A stretch of DNA of 64,000 nt from Chaetoderma sp. LZ-2023a (lineage: Eukaryota; Mollusca; Caudofoveata; Chaetodermatida; Chaetodermatidae). Every line of letters starts with the position of its first letter. Position 1 is the first letter of the stretch. The position numbers were made by a program, and so were the translations under genes. The DNA is taken from assembly GCA_034401795.1 (NCBI GenBank), contig CM067369.1:186427742-186491741 (forward strand), written 5' to 3'. Positions 1 through 11,939 of this stretch are shown piece after piece. The notes beneath the pieces were generated by a model. That model searched no databases and had not been told where the DNA came from. It saw only the letters and a program-made list of their open reading frames with translations.

Positions 1-165
1 TGCGTACGCGTGAGATTTATCCGGTGGGATTTTGTCCGGGTGGGCTTATGTCCGGTGGAATTTTGTCCAGGTGGGATTTTGTCCGGTGGGATTTTGTCCG
101 GTTGACATTATGTCCGGTGGGATTATGTCCGCGTCGGATTATGTCCGGTGGGATTTTGTCCGGGA
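1..165. repeat. Degenerate GTCCGGTGGGATTTT minisatellite
   Basis: Imperfect tandem units of about 15-18 bp built on GTGGGATTTTGTCCGG and GTGGGATTATGTCCGG. The array enters from the left edge. It lacks stops in some frames, so it yields a spurious repetitive peptide. The same minisatellite recurs at 36.7-37.26 kb. Confidence 0.85.
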
Positions 166-1676
166 TTCCATCTTGTTATTTATCGTATCCAACATTTTAA
201 ACAACCATCTGTTTTAAATAGTGGCCAATGGTCGCTGAAACAGATTGTGACTTAAAATGCTGACCACTTATGGTCAATGTATAAGGTGTCGATTATAGGC
301 GTGACTGTACTATAGCTGTATGTCCAGGTAACAATATTCTTCACTACTTCTATACAATGATAAAGCTTACGGGAGGTGGTTGCGGTAAATCGATAAGTAT
401 AACGTTATTCTTGTATACATAGAGCCACACGAGGCGCTCAAATGAGGCAGCGGTGTGCTCTGTAGTCGCGCTAGTAAAACGCCGTTGGATCGCTCAAGTC
501 AACATTCACATCTGGATCAACGCGAACGGGAAAGTTCAACACCAGCGATAGCGATATAACAACAACGCTTGAACAGATTTCGTGTTTGTTGTGCTAGAGA
601 TATGGTCGGTGTATGCTCGATCAGTTAGGTAATAACTATATTTGCGTACCGATTTCAGCACAGTATTACATATACTTATCTCGTATTAAGCTGTTTTTAA
701 AGAATAAATTTGTGTTTGGTAAAGAAAGAACTCTCCTTAGACTACATGCATAAAAGGTGCTTGTATTGACGTGGAGCGGCGCATTAACAACTTTTACATG
801 TTCACTTCCTGACTAATAATGGCTTAACAAGGACGCTGCTGAGCTTCCTAACGGTGATATTATAAAACATTTGAAAGCCTGAAAGGTTAGAAAAAATGAT
901 TATACGTCTAAATGTTTGAAAAAAGTTATTTTATATAGTGATAGGAGTCTTTAAACGCAAAATTGTTTAGTAAATTAATACTGCTGCGTGCCATTTGGGA
1001 GAACGCGCTAGCCTGGGCGAATAAGCTTTAGGCCCTATTAGCATAAGTTTCTTCAGATATTATATAAATGGCAAGTTAGCGAATTTGTTTGATTGGACCG
1101 ACTCCCTGTTTAAGCTCTTTTCATAGACGCGTGCAGACGCATAGTCTGACAGGGACGTACATATACATGTCTATAATGGACACCTGCTTTTAGGGCTACA
1201 AGATGGCGGTCCTTTAAATCGGGTAGTCTTACGGCCGCATGTCTTAAAAAACCACCGACTAGTGGCCCCAGAAGCTAATTACAGCAAACGACTTACTAAT
1301 TCTTAATTGTGATCACTTATTTTCACTCGCTTGGTCGTTATAGAAAGGTACTAGTAGTAGTTAGGCATACATATTGGCGATGGTGTTTTTTCACATAACA
1401 ATGCGGGCTAAAGCATACATGCATATACACGTATAGTAACTATCTTGTCACATAGAGTTTATTTTATTAGGAGGAAGACCTATACCTGCAAAATAAATCA
1501 AATGCTCGATTTGAAGATCGTGTGATTTTACGGTTAGATGGATTATCCGAAAAGAGAGATTGACTGACAGGGACGTACAATTGGATATCACCTGGATTGG
1601 GTTTTAAATAAATAAATTTTTATTGGATTGTTGAAAAAGACTATTTCGTGTGTGGTCTTGTATTCGGTCAGAAACT
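166..1676. other. Upstream flank of the transporter gene
   Basis: No coding exon is recognisable. Part of the stretch (about 1147-1240) resembles 63045-63135 near the right edge, so it is a dispersed repeat. The 15-mer tgacagggacgtaca occurs at 1147 and again at 1564. The promoter of the transporter should lie here or in the following duplication, but no TATA-type motif stands out. Confidence 0.5.
1147..1240. repeat. Dispersed repeat, copy 1
   Basis: Shares an interrupted match with 63045-63135. Both contain a 'gtctata' block, a 'ctgcttttagggc' / 'cttgcttttgggc' block, then 'acaagatggcggt' / 'acaagatggtggt', and end near 'tcttacg' / 'tcgtaag'. Family unknown. Confidence 0.5.
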
Positions 1677-1814
1677 GCGGTATCGGTACTAAGACAAGAT
1701 AGTGTTGACCATATTCAAAGACACCATTGGCTATTCTATCTGAACGCGGTACCGGTACTAAGAGAATATAGTGTTGCCCATTTTTATAGACAGCATTGAC
1801 TATTCTATCTGCAC
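1677..1814 (+). repeat. Tandem 69-bp duplication just upstream of the start codon
   Basis: Two consecutive units, 1677-1745 and 1746-1814. Each begins gcggta(t/c)cggtactaaga and ends ggctattctatct or gactattctatct. The units differ at roughly ten positions. The second ends 15 bp before the transporter ATG, so the duplication lies in the 5' UTR or proximal promoter. Confidence 0.8.
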
Positions 1815-1829
1815 GCGACCAGTGCCACC

Positions 1830-2042
1830 ATGGGCCTCTTTGAACGTTGTGCCGCGTGCTGTAAATGTTGCACGTCTAGGAATAGATTGATGAAATGTCT
1901 GAAGCCGAACCTTCTTGCTATTCTAATGTTCGCTAGCATGCTGATTGGCATGGGATTGGGTGCCGGTCTCAGACAGCTCGAGCCACCTCTAAGCACTAGA
2001 CAACTACTGTTTCTCAAGTTCCCGGGAGATATTCTATTCCAG
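1830..2042 (+). CDS. EAAT: Glutamate transporter, exon 1 (N terminus, TM1)
   Basis: First coding exon of a sodium-dependent excitatory amino acid transporter (SLC1A/EAAT family), a plasma-membrane protein that couples glutamate/aspartate uptake to the Na+ gradient. It encodes 71 residues: a cysteine-rich cytoplasmic N terminus (residues 7-24), a hydrophobic TM1 (about 28-47), and the conserved post-TM1 stretch ending FLKFPGDILFQ, which matches the family's 'FxFPGExLMR' region. The start is supported by a perfect Kozak context, gccaccATGG. The exon ends in phase 0 at CAG followed by gtaaac. The next exon begins VMKMLILP, which restores the family spacing exactly. The cysteine-rich start is unusual and could mean an alternative first exon also exists. 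Confidence 0.9.
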
Positions 2043-2055
2043 GTAAACACAAATA

Positions 2056-2098
2056 GCTACGTGTGCGTGTGCACGTGCGTGTGCACGTGCGAGTGAGT
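2056..2098 (+). repeat. GT/GC-rich simple repeat beside the exon 1 donor
   Basis: Alternating gtgtgcgtgtgcacgtgcg sequence beginning about 15 bp inside intron 1. It is a purine-pyrimidine alternating tract. Confidence 0.8.
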
Positions 2099-2221
2099 GG
2101 ATGGTGCGGGAGGTGGCTGGGGACACATTCGACTTACGGACTATAGGCTAGTATTTGCCGGTACAAGACATCGATCATTTCGGACTGAAGTTTGTGGTGT
2201 ATTAGCAAAAACAGTTGACAG

Positions 2222-2620
2222 TAGAGGATTTCAGTTTATCCATCAATCATATGACATCATAATCATCTACGTGACGTGTAGGCTGACATCATGATCAATT
2301 ATGTCATGAATGGCGTAGTTAAGTTCGTCACGAACGCTTAATTGATGACTTACTAGGCGTTGTTGTACGAATTGTATGTCTTTACTATTTAATAAGCATG
2401 CTATTGAATACTTTGAGACTAATTTAACTGGGCGCTGTTGATGGCAGCAACAACAGCACCCAGTCAAATTAGTTTCGAAATATTCAACATCTTACCTGTA
2501 TAGTTTTCTGGAAATTGATAATCAGGGAGTTCGGGCATCGATAGATCCCAACACGGACGAAGTGTGGATGGATCTTAGCTAAAGATGGGCGACGCATAGC
2601 TAAAACTGGATTCCTCCATT
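2222..2620 (+). mobile_element. Palindrome-centred MITE, family 1 (copy 1)
   Basis: Begins aggatttcagtttatcc and ends taaaactggattcct, imperfect terminal inverted repeats. The centre (about 2400-2490) is a long hairpin with arms of the type ttgaatactttgagacta and a loop near gatggcag. Right-hand third: ggagctta-type sequence followed by gggcg..gcatagcta. Confidence 0.8.
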
Positions 2621-3065
2621 ATATTTAGTTAACCGAACGGTAGATTCCTAATCACTTTTCCTGTACAACGGTGTATGTAGTATTATAATTTAGGAAAGCA
2701 AATAATATCACCAATCGGTTGTAATCTGGCTCCCGCGTATATCAGTACGAATTATAAAAGGGAATATACATCTTATTGCGCGTGAGTGATATAGAGGACG
2801 GTGGACCGTATCTGAATATATATTATATATCTTGAATGACAAAAAACACCCACTCACCCTAAGGGGGAATAACTCACGCATCTAAATCATCTGAAGTACA
2901 TCATAAACAAAGGTTAATGGCGGCTAGAGCATATCCTGCCTATAGGGTAATTGACGGCTACTTCTGTGGAAGTTAAGACGAACTAAATATTAAATGCACT
3001 ATAGCGGGTAGTGCCGGTACTATGTTTGTGCGTGAGTGCGTGCTGTCACTATGTCAACTCTCTAT
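2621..3065. other. Intronic, nothing recognised
   Basis: AT-rich intron sequence. No open frame of note, no clear repeat partner and no RNA gene seen. Confidence 0.5.
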
Positions 3066-3624
3066 AGTCAAGTTCGACTCCTAACCATAGTTAGCTTCAA
3101 ATAGTTAACTAGCTAGTCAACTATAGTCAACCGAGCACCCGAGCTCGGTTCAGATGGTTAGTGCGATATTTGCGTAAGTTTCAAAATGGCGGACACCGAT
3201 CGCTTGCCACGAATAAATGCATATAAAAGTGTAAATATTTCACTAAATAATTTAGGCTTGATGAAAGTATGCTTTCCGATTGTATGTCAATGTTCCCAAG
3301 CCCCCCCCCCCCATTCCTTCCCACTTTATGTCATATGAACGGGGTTTTTTACGTCTTAGCGGACAAAAATAACCCATTTTCGTAGGCCATCAAAACAGAC
3401 GACAGAAAGGGTTAATGGAGATTGGTACCCGGCTCCAAATTTTCTGTAATAGCATGGAGGATAAATATATAGACTATATTTATCCTCCATGGCAATAGTA
3501 ATACAATGGGGAACCGATAACCAACGAACTTTAGTTAACTATTTAGCGTCCGACTGGGCATCGCAACTGCGCATGTTCAGTAAACCAGCAAACTGACTAT
3601 TGCCAGCAGTCGAACTTGACCTGG
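3066..3624. mobile_element. Possible inverted-repeat element
   Basis: The 13-mer gtcaagttcgact near 3068 has its inverted partner agtcgaacttgac near 3609. Weaker inverted similarity (tagttaacta) lies inside. A C13 homopolymer sits at about 3300. This could be a 0.55-kb MITE, but the paired ends are short. Confidence 0.3.
3454..3491. repeat. Near-perfect short palindrome
   Basis: Arms atggaggataaatata and tatatttatcctccat flank a 5-bp loop, so this could form a stable hairpin. It lies inside the possible element at 3066-3624. Confidence 0.8.
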
Positions 3625-3865
3625 GTGATTGCCTTCACGTGTTTATGCATTTACTCGCAATGTCGACAAGACGCGACATGGTCCGAGACTCCCGAGTTCT
3701 CTGACTTCACCATATGCCGATTCCTATATGCCGGGTGAGTCTCACACGGCATATCAGAATCGCCATATAGGCTGGAGACAGAGAACGCGGACTAGATGCT
3801 ATATGGTCCACCAGTCATACATAGGCACCCTATTGCTGACAAGGCAGGTAGGTCACTGAACCGGT

Positions 3866-3945
3866 ACTGGTCCAGATAACGCGGCTTACTTTCAGCGTCA
3901 GCGCGGTATCAGCCCAGCATCGGCCCAGTAAGCTGCGTTATCACG
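3866..3945. mobile_element. Small GGTACTGG/CCCAGTA palindromic element
   Basis: Terminal blocks related to cagataacgcggcttact and gcccagtaagctgcgttat are inverted copies. The same small element recurs at 9843-9937 and 57419-57499. Confidence 0.55.
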
Positions 3946-5258
3946 GGGCCAATGCCAGGCCCGTATACAAATACCATAAAATAGGTTGGTCAACAAATAT
4001 TTGACTGTTTATGACATGCAGCATCAGCTTCCAGCCAAAGTAATTTACAACATTCAATTGTTTGAAGCTGGTTGACATTGTCAGTCACTATTACAAATGC
4101 ATGTACGTGTTCTGGGCCACAGTATTACATATACCCAGTGGCGATTCTAGGATTTTTTCAGAGGGGGAAAATCGTGCGAAATTTTCCCAATTTGGATAAA
4201 CGTTCCCAATTTAGGTACAATTTAATGGAATTGAATATATTTGCTGATATCCCGAGCTAGGCCATTTTCTACGTTTCTAATTTGTTTTGGAAACATGTTA
4301 CGTTAGCTATTTTATTAATGAAGATCAAGTGAGTTATGCCTAAATGATTGTACGATTTTAAGCTTCATGTTTACATATCTTAAAATTACGAATTCCGTGT
4401 ATGAATTCTGAAGCACTGATTTAATATCACACCTGGTTACGAAAGAATGTCATCTTTTGGAAGACTATAGATACGTATATATTTCATACTGGAAATTTTT
4501 CATTACTTAGCAAATCTGTAGCTTTCATGGTGAGAAGTCATTAATTAATATATCACCGACAAAAGTGAGTAAATTCTCTTTTGGTAATTGGAAAAGAAAT
4601 TGAACAGACGCAAATTTACATATTTTTATCAAAAATTTACCAATATGGTACATGCATTCACAGACGGCCACTGAACAACCACAATGTTCAAACGTATAGG
4701 CCCACGTTGAAACTAATGTGGGCAAGCGGTGCAGTAATCGTGTAGTTAACACCAATTAAAGTAGTTGTCAGTTTGCCCGTGTTTGGACTTGGCAGGGTTT
4801 GTGTGGTTGCTTGGTGGGGTGGGGACAGGGGTGGCCTTTTGGTAAGGTCTGGAAGCAGTTTAACCATTTCAGCGATGCATTCCCCGTATTTCAATTTCCT
4901 GACAACCGTATAGTAAAGCTGTTTAATATTTTAAAACTAATATGACTGGAAGGCTTGTTGAAAGCTTCCAGAGAGATTAATTTCAAAATATTTGACATAA
5001 TTGGTCAAGAGGTGTCAGATGAAGAAGCCAATTCCCTTCACTCGTTGCCTTTACAAACTGAACTAGAACGAGCACAATTCGCATACACTTTTCTCATCAC
5101 TGTAGATGTTGGGAAATTATCCTTATGCTTTGCACTGAAATTGTATAATGCTTCACTTGTCATATGTGTTAGATGTACGATACACGTGGAGGCATCTTTT
5201 GCTTTATGTACATCACCTACGCTGCATGCTTCGCCGAGATTTAGTGTCGCTAGTCTAG
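3946..5258. other. Intronic, nothing recognised
   Basis: Mostly AT-rich sequence with short, unremarkable open frames on both strands (for example 4525-4894 minus and 4955-5275 plus). None shows a recognisable domain or splice context. Confidence 0.45.
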
Positions 5259-5658
5259 AACCTTTCCAGTTTTAGTTATGCCCCGCTCATCACTAGCTAA
5301 GCTCCACCCACACTTCGCCGTGTTGGGATTGATCGATCCCTGAATGCCGCAACTATCAATTTCCTGAAAACTATACAGTTAATCTGTTGAATATTTTGTA
5401 ACTAATTTGACTGGGTGCTGTTGCTGCCTATGGCTCCCACTCAAATTAGTTTAAAAATATTCAACAGGATGTTTATTAAATAGTAAAAACATACAATTCA
5501 TACAACAACGCATAGTCCCTCTTCAACTATGCGTTCGTGACGTACTTATCTACGTTATTCATGACGTCATAATCACGCCATTGATTGTAATGTCATTCTA
5601 TACGTTATCTGGTTGATTATGACGTCATATGACGGATGGATACAGTGGACATGTCCAT
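5259..5658 (-). mobile_element. Palindrome-centred MITE, family 1 (copy 2)
   Basis: Reverse orientation: starts cctttccagttttagttatg, has the central hairpin at about 5385-5472, then tgacgtcat-type repeats, and ends near ggacatgtccat. It abuts the truncated 3' side of the minus-strand HEEAD-family copy, so it may lie at the truncation boundary. Confidence 0.8.
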
Positions 5659-5659
5659 A

Positions 5660-7929
5660 GAATTCGATAATGGCCTTCTGATGCTTCAAATTCACTAAGA
5701 AACAGATCAAACAATGCTTGGAGAGTGATGATGTGCGCAGTGAGAGCACGTTTATATGCCTGCCATCTCGTAGTCGCCGAACTGATGCCAATCCATAGAT
5801 ACCAGATTCAATCTATGCGTCGTCGAACTGCCAATCGCTATCAATGCACACGTTACAGTATGGAATTCACCCAATCCGAAGATCGACTGTAACGTTACAG
5901 CTCTCATGTAGAGGTCCATGTCCAATGTGATGATGATTTTCTTGTTGGGTCCAACAATCTCTCCACTTATCTGTTGAGCATGTTGAAGAACATTGACAAA
6001 CGTAGACCATTCATTTGCTGGAGCTGGTGTGAGCGATAGCATCTGGACTTCGGTTAGTGTCATATTATAAGAACCAATCAAAGATTGGTAAGCTTCCCCT
6101 GTGGGAACTAACTGATGATTTGTTTGCAGACAGCTCTGGGCTGAAGGATGAAAATGTGCTTGCTGTGTGGTATTTAATCAATTCTTGCTCTTCCCTAACT
6201 GAATCTGTACTTCTAGGTGATGTGGTATCAGATGTGCTCGCAAGTTCAGTTGGGTTGATTTCTTGAATTTGCATGTTTTCAATTGAGCCTTCCTTGCTTT
6301 GACAGTCCTTTGATGTTGACCTGTGCTGATATCTTGCAGTTAGCCATGTAATGCCATCATGAAGATAGTTCTGAAAATCAATCTGGTAATGTTGTATCTT
6401 GAAGTCTTTATACTTAGGATTATGTGTTGGTTTGGGGTTTCTATGGATACCAGTCATGCACCTCAATGCCTTTGTAATTCAGGAGAGAACCCGTATCTGG
6501 TAGATGCATAGGTGTGGAAAGCACCACTTGATCTTGCTTCTGCAGAAACGTCACCATGACAATTCCATGTAAAGTGTTTTTGCTATCGGGAGTGTCTTCT
6601 GAAAAGTCAATATTGTCCACAGCCAAAAAGACTAGAGCAGGTGGTATGAAGATACCACCAGAGTGACACATATGCTGAACTACACCTTGAGTCCACACTC
6701 ATCCCAATAGCATCAAGATAGTTAACTAGATAGTAACAAGATAGTATGTGTGAACCTTTAGCCTCACGGTTAGAACATATTGGTTATCATTTTTAGAATG
6801 TTGGAAATCAGTTTCCACATATTTTGGTTTACACGATATTTGTCTTGGAGTTTTGGCTTCATACATTATTGTTTGGGCTATGTTAGATACTGAAGTATTT
6901 TGGAACGCTCGTCAACGAGTAACGTTGTAGATGAGCCTTCAATGATCCATCTAACGAAAGCTTTCAGAGATATCGGCGCTAAATCATCACTATCATCACG
7001 TATGAGTGACCTGTTAAATGGCCGGCTGTTCTATCGTGCTTTGAGGATATCCTTCTGAAGAATTGGTCCACATCCAGATGTGTTTTTCATGTCGTGTTCT
7101 AATAATGATGGCCTGCCTTCTTCTTTACGAATTACTCTATCTTTCGTTCTTTTGGAGCAAATTCGTCCACATTCTCTGGAATAGGGACGACAGAATTCTA
7201 CATTGTGGATACTGGCCTATATTTTCCTCTTTACTTCTTTGTTTTGTAATACTGGTACTTTATCAGAACATTCACCGTGCATCCTTGTTGGTATAGCGAT
7301 GTACATATTTCACATAGCAGTACCGATGATATTTTACATCTATGGCTCGACCATCATTAGGGGATATAGGCTGTAGTCTAACCTTTCTTGATTGTAACTA
7401 TTGTCAACAATATCCTTATCTTTCTCCCAACTTCTAAGGACCCTACATCGTGTAGCTCATCGTTATCATTGTTCACACCACAGAAACGATACAAATTATT
7501 GTCATACGGAGTGCTAGATGGTCTTGTAAATGGCTTTTTCTTATGATCTTAGCTTGGCACGATTGAGGACGGCCCACTGAAGACGCGAGAAGAGTCTTTA
7601 TTTGTGATGCTTTTCTCATACCGATTTTTTGCACGTTGAATCTTGCCTTGGTGTACAGCTTCTTAAAAGCACTCACGATACCATGTTGCTCCAAGTTGTT
7701 TAAGTTCTGATTCTGTTATTTGTCCAAGTCTACTTCGGATAGGTAACCACCATACTGTGCTCTTTCACGAACACGTGACAGAAACTTGTCATATGAAACA
7801 GGGTTTGACACCAATTTTCCTCCAGGTAGCTGACACTTAATACAAAGTTCATAGTTTGTCTTTGAACTAACACAATATGTTTCACATTCGCCATTGCGCA
7901 GAGCTATTTCATCTTGCTCTGGGACCTGT
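5660..7929 (-). pseudogene. HEEAD-family mobile gene, decayed 5' half (minus copy)
   Basis: A broken copy of a large uncharacterised protein family that I recall from many invertebrate genomes. Reading the minus strand from right to left, it has these parts. First, a Cys-rich N-terminal block (about 7.93-7.72 kb) with C-x2-C in 'ELCIKCQ' followed by 'KFLSRVRERAQYGG'. Second, 'FKKLYTKARF' (about 7.65 kb). Third, 'DLAPISLKAFVRWIIEG' (about 6.98-6.93 kb). Fourth, 'DNIDFSEDTPDSKNTLHG' (about 6.62-6.57 kb). Fifth, 'TPAPANEWSTFVNVL' (about 6.03-5.98 kb). Last, 'KKIIITLDMDLY' and 'GEFHTVTCALIAIG' (to about 5.84 kb). The blocks sit in different frames, so frameshifts are present. The C-terminal half, including the HEEAD motif, is absent. 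A polypyrimidine-CAG at about 7930 just before 'VPEQDE' looks like a 3' splice site, so the parent gene may have had an intron there. The function of the family is unknown. Confidence 0.6.
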
Positions 7930-8556
7930 TGAAAAAAAGAAGAAATTATATGATTAGAATAAAGAAAAAAGCAATATCTATATCTTAAGGTACGTGTAAA
8001 AAATAAATTGTAAATCCTGGATAATCGGATCCATGATACTCTCAACAGGAATGATACACCGTTATTCCTATAGGTTACCATACGATAAAGCTGAATCATT
8101 ACTGGGGCGATTATCACCAATCGAGAAAATATCACGTTTTGAAATGGATAGGTGCATAGAAACTGCTATGTCGGTCATTTTGATATGCAACATGATGTGC
8201 TTTGAAGATGAATTGGAAATCATAATTTTAGTCATCTTCTAAAAATGTCGATAAATAACATTTGCACCAGAACAATTTTTTTGTGACCAGGGGATTGTTC
8301 TGATTCTAAAGACACTTGGTGCCAACAATTTTCAAAAATTCAACATCACTACATATACCCCATGACTATTGTGTAGGGTAGATATACATAGGTATGAAGT
8401 TCGTTTTGGTTTCATTCATGAAGATGTTGATTGATTTGAGATGTTTTTACAGCTATTGGAAGCAGTTCATCAAGTGGACAATCGTTTATATCGATGACGT
8501 CTACATCATCCAGATACGTTATCCCTAGCTCTAGGCATCTCTGTCTTTGATATTAT
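7930..8556. other. Flank of the minus-strand HEEAD copy
   Basis: May contain the upstream exon or 5' UTR of the decayed gene. I could not identify terminal repeats here like those bracketing the + strand copy at 12.4-19.1 kb. Confidence 0.35.
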
Positions 8557-8724
8557 ATTAAAGCCATACAATTCGTACAGCGTGTCGGACTATTAAGCGT
8601 TTAGAACGAACTAAATCGAGTCATTCATGCTGTAATTGATTATGACGTCGTCCTACACGCCATGTAGATGATTATGACAGCATAGGATGGATGGATAAAC
8701 TGGAAAGGTCCATTCTGCTATTAA
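8557..8724 (-). mobile_element. Half copy of MITE family 1 (copy 3)
   Basis: Contains only the half from 'aaagccatacaattcgtac' through the tgacgtc-rich segment to the terminus 'ggataaactggaaaggtcc'. The central hairpin and the opposite end are missing. Confidence 0.75.
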
Positions 8725-9196
8725 GTCGTAACTTGCCGTCAAATGTAGGTAGTAGTATATCGTCTGTGTCTGTGAACTGATCGTTGAACCATTTTGTGAC
8801 TATCTCATCTTTTCCCTGGCCACTGCTGGGGAAGTGTCCGCCAGATGTGTGTACAACTATAGTGGTTGATGTGATGTGCCGATTTTTAATGCATTGGATG
8901 CTTTGAATATTTTACGACAGTCATTACGGAAGTAACCTCATTTACCAGGTCGTCTGATATTTTGATGACCAATTCTTTCAACCGTTCACTGATTTAGCGC
9001 AGATTCTTGTTGCCATAGATATAGTATATAGGGACTAGATGGCCCATGCACATACCCTCACCATGGGGCTAGTTGTCGCAACCGCCGATGACGTGAGTTC
9101 AGTAAATCGCAATTGCGCCTGACCCAGTATTCACTAGTTAACTGGTTGACGCAGACGATCAGCTGCATATATAGCTTACCCGGCTTGATCCAATTC
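8725..9196. other. Intronic, nothing recognised
   Basis: No domain, repeat partner or RNA gene seen. Confidence 0.45.
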
Positions 9197-9595
9197 ACCG
9201 TTCCAGAGTACCCACCCACCATATGACGTCATAATGAACTGCGTGATGTGTACAATGATATCATAATGAATGACGTCATGAATGACGTCGATAAGAACGT
9301 CACGAACGCATATTTGAAGACGGTATATGCGTTGTTGTACAAATTGTTTGCTTTTACTATTTAATAGATGTTCTGTTGAATATTTTGAAACTAATTTGAT
9401 TGGGCGCTGTTGCTGCCATTAGGCAGCAACAGCACCTAGCCAAATTAGTTACAAAATATTCAACAGCTTCCCTGTATAGTTTTCAGGAAATTGATAGCTA
9501 GGGCATTTGGGGGATCGATCAATCCCAACACGGCGAGGTGTTGGTGGAGCTTAGCTAGTGCTGGGCGGGGCATGGCTAAAAATGAACGGTCCATT
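9197..9595 (+). mobile_element. Palindrome-centred MITE, family 1 (copy 4)
   Basis: Starts accgttccagagtacccacc, has tgacgtcat near 9230, the hairpin at about 9371-9463, and ends gaacggtccatt. The left third is closely related to the copy at 24364, defining a subfamily with 'gtacccaccc' instead of 'gtttatccat'. Confidence 0.8.
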
Positions 9596-9842
9596 CTAAG
9601 CGTAGTCAACATTATGTTTTAAGAGACCACCTGTGGCATTTCCTGCATTTCTGGTGTTAAATATAATTTTACCCATTTTATCTTAGTGTATGCTCAGGTT
9701 CATTTCATGTCCTACATTGAAAACCACCGAGGAAATGTATGCGATCGGATGATAGCTATACTTTACCCAGCCTATCGACTACGCTACTTGTTTCCATGAA
9801 TAGTGTAGTCAATGGATGCTATAGACACCGTGAGTCATGACT
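9596..9842. other. Intronic, nothing recognised
   Basis: AT-rich spacer between two MITE-like elements. Confidence 0.4.
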
Positions 9843-9937
9843 CAGCTAACGCTGCTTACTGGGCCGGTACTGGTCTAACACCGGGCCAGTACGACCCGGT
9901 ATTGACCCAGTACCGTCCCAGTAACCTGCCGTTATCA
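9843..9937. mobile_element. Small GGTACTGG/CCCAGTA palindromic element
   Basis: Left 'gctaacgctgcttactgggc' is mirrored by right 'cccagtaacctgccgttatc'. The interior has repeated gggccggtactgg and gacccagtacc blocks. About 95 bp, and related to 3866-3945 and 57419-57499. Confidence 0.6.
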
Positions 9938-11220
9938 GTGGATGTTGTCAAAATGAATGTCAGCTATCCCATGCATCTTTTTATATTTGCATATAGAGCG
10001 GTTAAATAATTCTATTGATGAGTATATACCTACCAGGGGTGTAGGAACGTACTTGGACCTGGGGGTAGGGTGGGGTTGCTGAAGTATTGGCTGGGACAAA
10101 ACATCGCGGGGGCTATGGGGATACACTATGGGAGAGAAAAGACACGTGGCGCTATCGCCCCAACCTGACATAAGGCGTACACGTGAACACGAACGACGAG
10201 CATAGAATTATAAAAGTAGTTGGGTCACGCTGGCCTTTACAATTGTTTTCGGTGGTCATACCCATGTTTGGAATATGTCAATGTAAAATCCTTTATGCAC
10301 AGGCCCTACTAAGCAATCGTTATCGATGCCATTCGGTGCCTATCATTGTCCAATAGCTTTAGAGCTTTTGTCTATTCAGCTGTTACACATTAGTCTTCCG
10401 TTACTCGCATTAAACCCTTAACCAATACTGGTCCGAAACGACAAAATTCTTTGTGATGTAAGGGATATTTTTTCACATTTCGAAACTAATTTGACTGGAA
10501 GATTCCAGTTAAATTAGTTTGGAAATATTCAACAGTTTTTCTGTATAGGTTATAAGTTGTCGTTAAATTGAGACAATTGCATTTGGCATTTCCGCAGTTG
10601 AAGTGTTAATCGTACCCATTGATCTAAATGCGAATATAATATAATGTAACACTTGAATCTAACGCTAGTCAATGGAAATTATCTCTCAGCAGAGATATAA
10701 GAAAATGTCTTGAAAGGGTACTAATGTAGATTATCAGTGAACGCTCACTGTTATCAGTTATCGTGTTCGCTTTGTGGACTTTGTTTACATTGCTTTTTCC
10801 CGGCTTATTAAACGACTGAATCAGTCGACAGAGATATATTTATTATAACGATCTAATCTAACGTCAACTGTTAAAGGCCCACCTTGACTATAAAAGGCAC
10901 CAGATGGCGCTGCTGTCACATCTATCAAAATCTAAACACCTTTCACATCTAGGTAGCATATTTTGAAAAATAAGGTATAAAACCCTTACAGATTTCTTAA
11001 ATATTTGCACAGTACATTCTTGGTATAGCACTGGTACTGTCATCTCGAAGAAATTGGGGTATTAATTTCATCTCAACCCAGGGAGTGAGACTTTAAGAGA
11101 GTGTATCTTACAGTACAGCTCAGATATAACTTAGAATGCTTCCGAAGCAAAATAAGACGTGCTATCGAATATTTTGGACTTAATTTGATCCGGGAAGCCA
11201 TCACTGCCATATTACAATCC
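9938..11220. other. Intronic spacer with a mini hairpin
   Basis: Contains a reduced family-1 hairpin at about 10482-10545 (tttcgaaactaatttgactg and its inverted arm), about 60 bp with almost no loop. A further half-arm at 11160-11218 (gaatattttggacttaattt) is interrupted by the next MITE. The rest is unrecognised AT-rich DNA. Confidence 0.5.
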
Positions 11221-11611
11221 AATGGAACTTTCCAAGTTTATCCATCCATCATATGACGTCATATAACGTCATAACCAATTACGTGACGTGTAGGACGACG
11301 TCATAATCATGACCTCATGAATGACTCGATAGCTTCGTCTTTAGCGCTTAATAGTCCGACACGTACGAATTGTATGTCTTTACCATTTAATAAACATTCT
11401 GTTGAATATTTTAAAACTAATTTGACTGGACGCTGTTGCTGCCATAGCGCCCAGTCAAATTAGTTTCAAAATAGATAACAGCTTACCTGTATAGCTTTTA
11501 GCAAATTGATAGTCAGGGAGTTCAGAGATCGATCGATCCTAACACGAGGGAGATGTGAGTGGAGCTAAGCTAGAGATGGGCGGGGCATAGCTAACACTGG
11601 AAACGTCCGTT
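11221..11611 (+). mobile_element. Palindrome-centred MITE, family 1 (copy 5), inside an older hairpin
   Basis: Starts aatggaactttccaagttta and ends cactggaaacgtccgtt. The hairpin is at about 11399-11485. The flanks look like two halves of an older related hairpin: gaatattttggacttaattt at 11167 on the left, and tccaaaatattcaacaaaac at 11616 on the right. This suggests insertion into a relative. Confidence 0.75.
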
Positions 11612-11939
11612 ATGTCCAAAATATTCAACAAAACATTTCTTACATCGTGTTTAAAATTGTACTACCCAACATGTTTCTGTTTTAGTTTTGTAAACATGTT
11701 AACTTATTTCTGAGCAGACATGTATCTAGAAGTATCTTAATTGTAGATTTCAGATACGCCAATGAAACATATTTAATCCAAGATGACTGGTATTGAAACA
11801 TAGGCCCACATCTATATTCAGCGATTCGTAATATCTGTCAGTGGAATATGATTTTGGAATTGAAATCGGCAGATTAGTAGGCCCTACATGAGGTGGAATG
11901 GCGGGGTGGGTGTGACCGGTTACTGAAAAAGATTTTACA

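Noticed and set aside
1..165. Repetitive protein (MSGG…VRWDFV type)
   Set aside because: By-product of the GTCCGGTGGGATTTT minisatellite, which is open in several frames and both directions.
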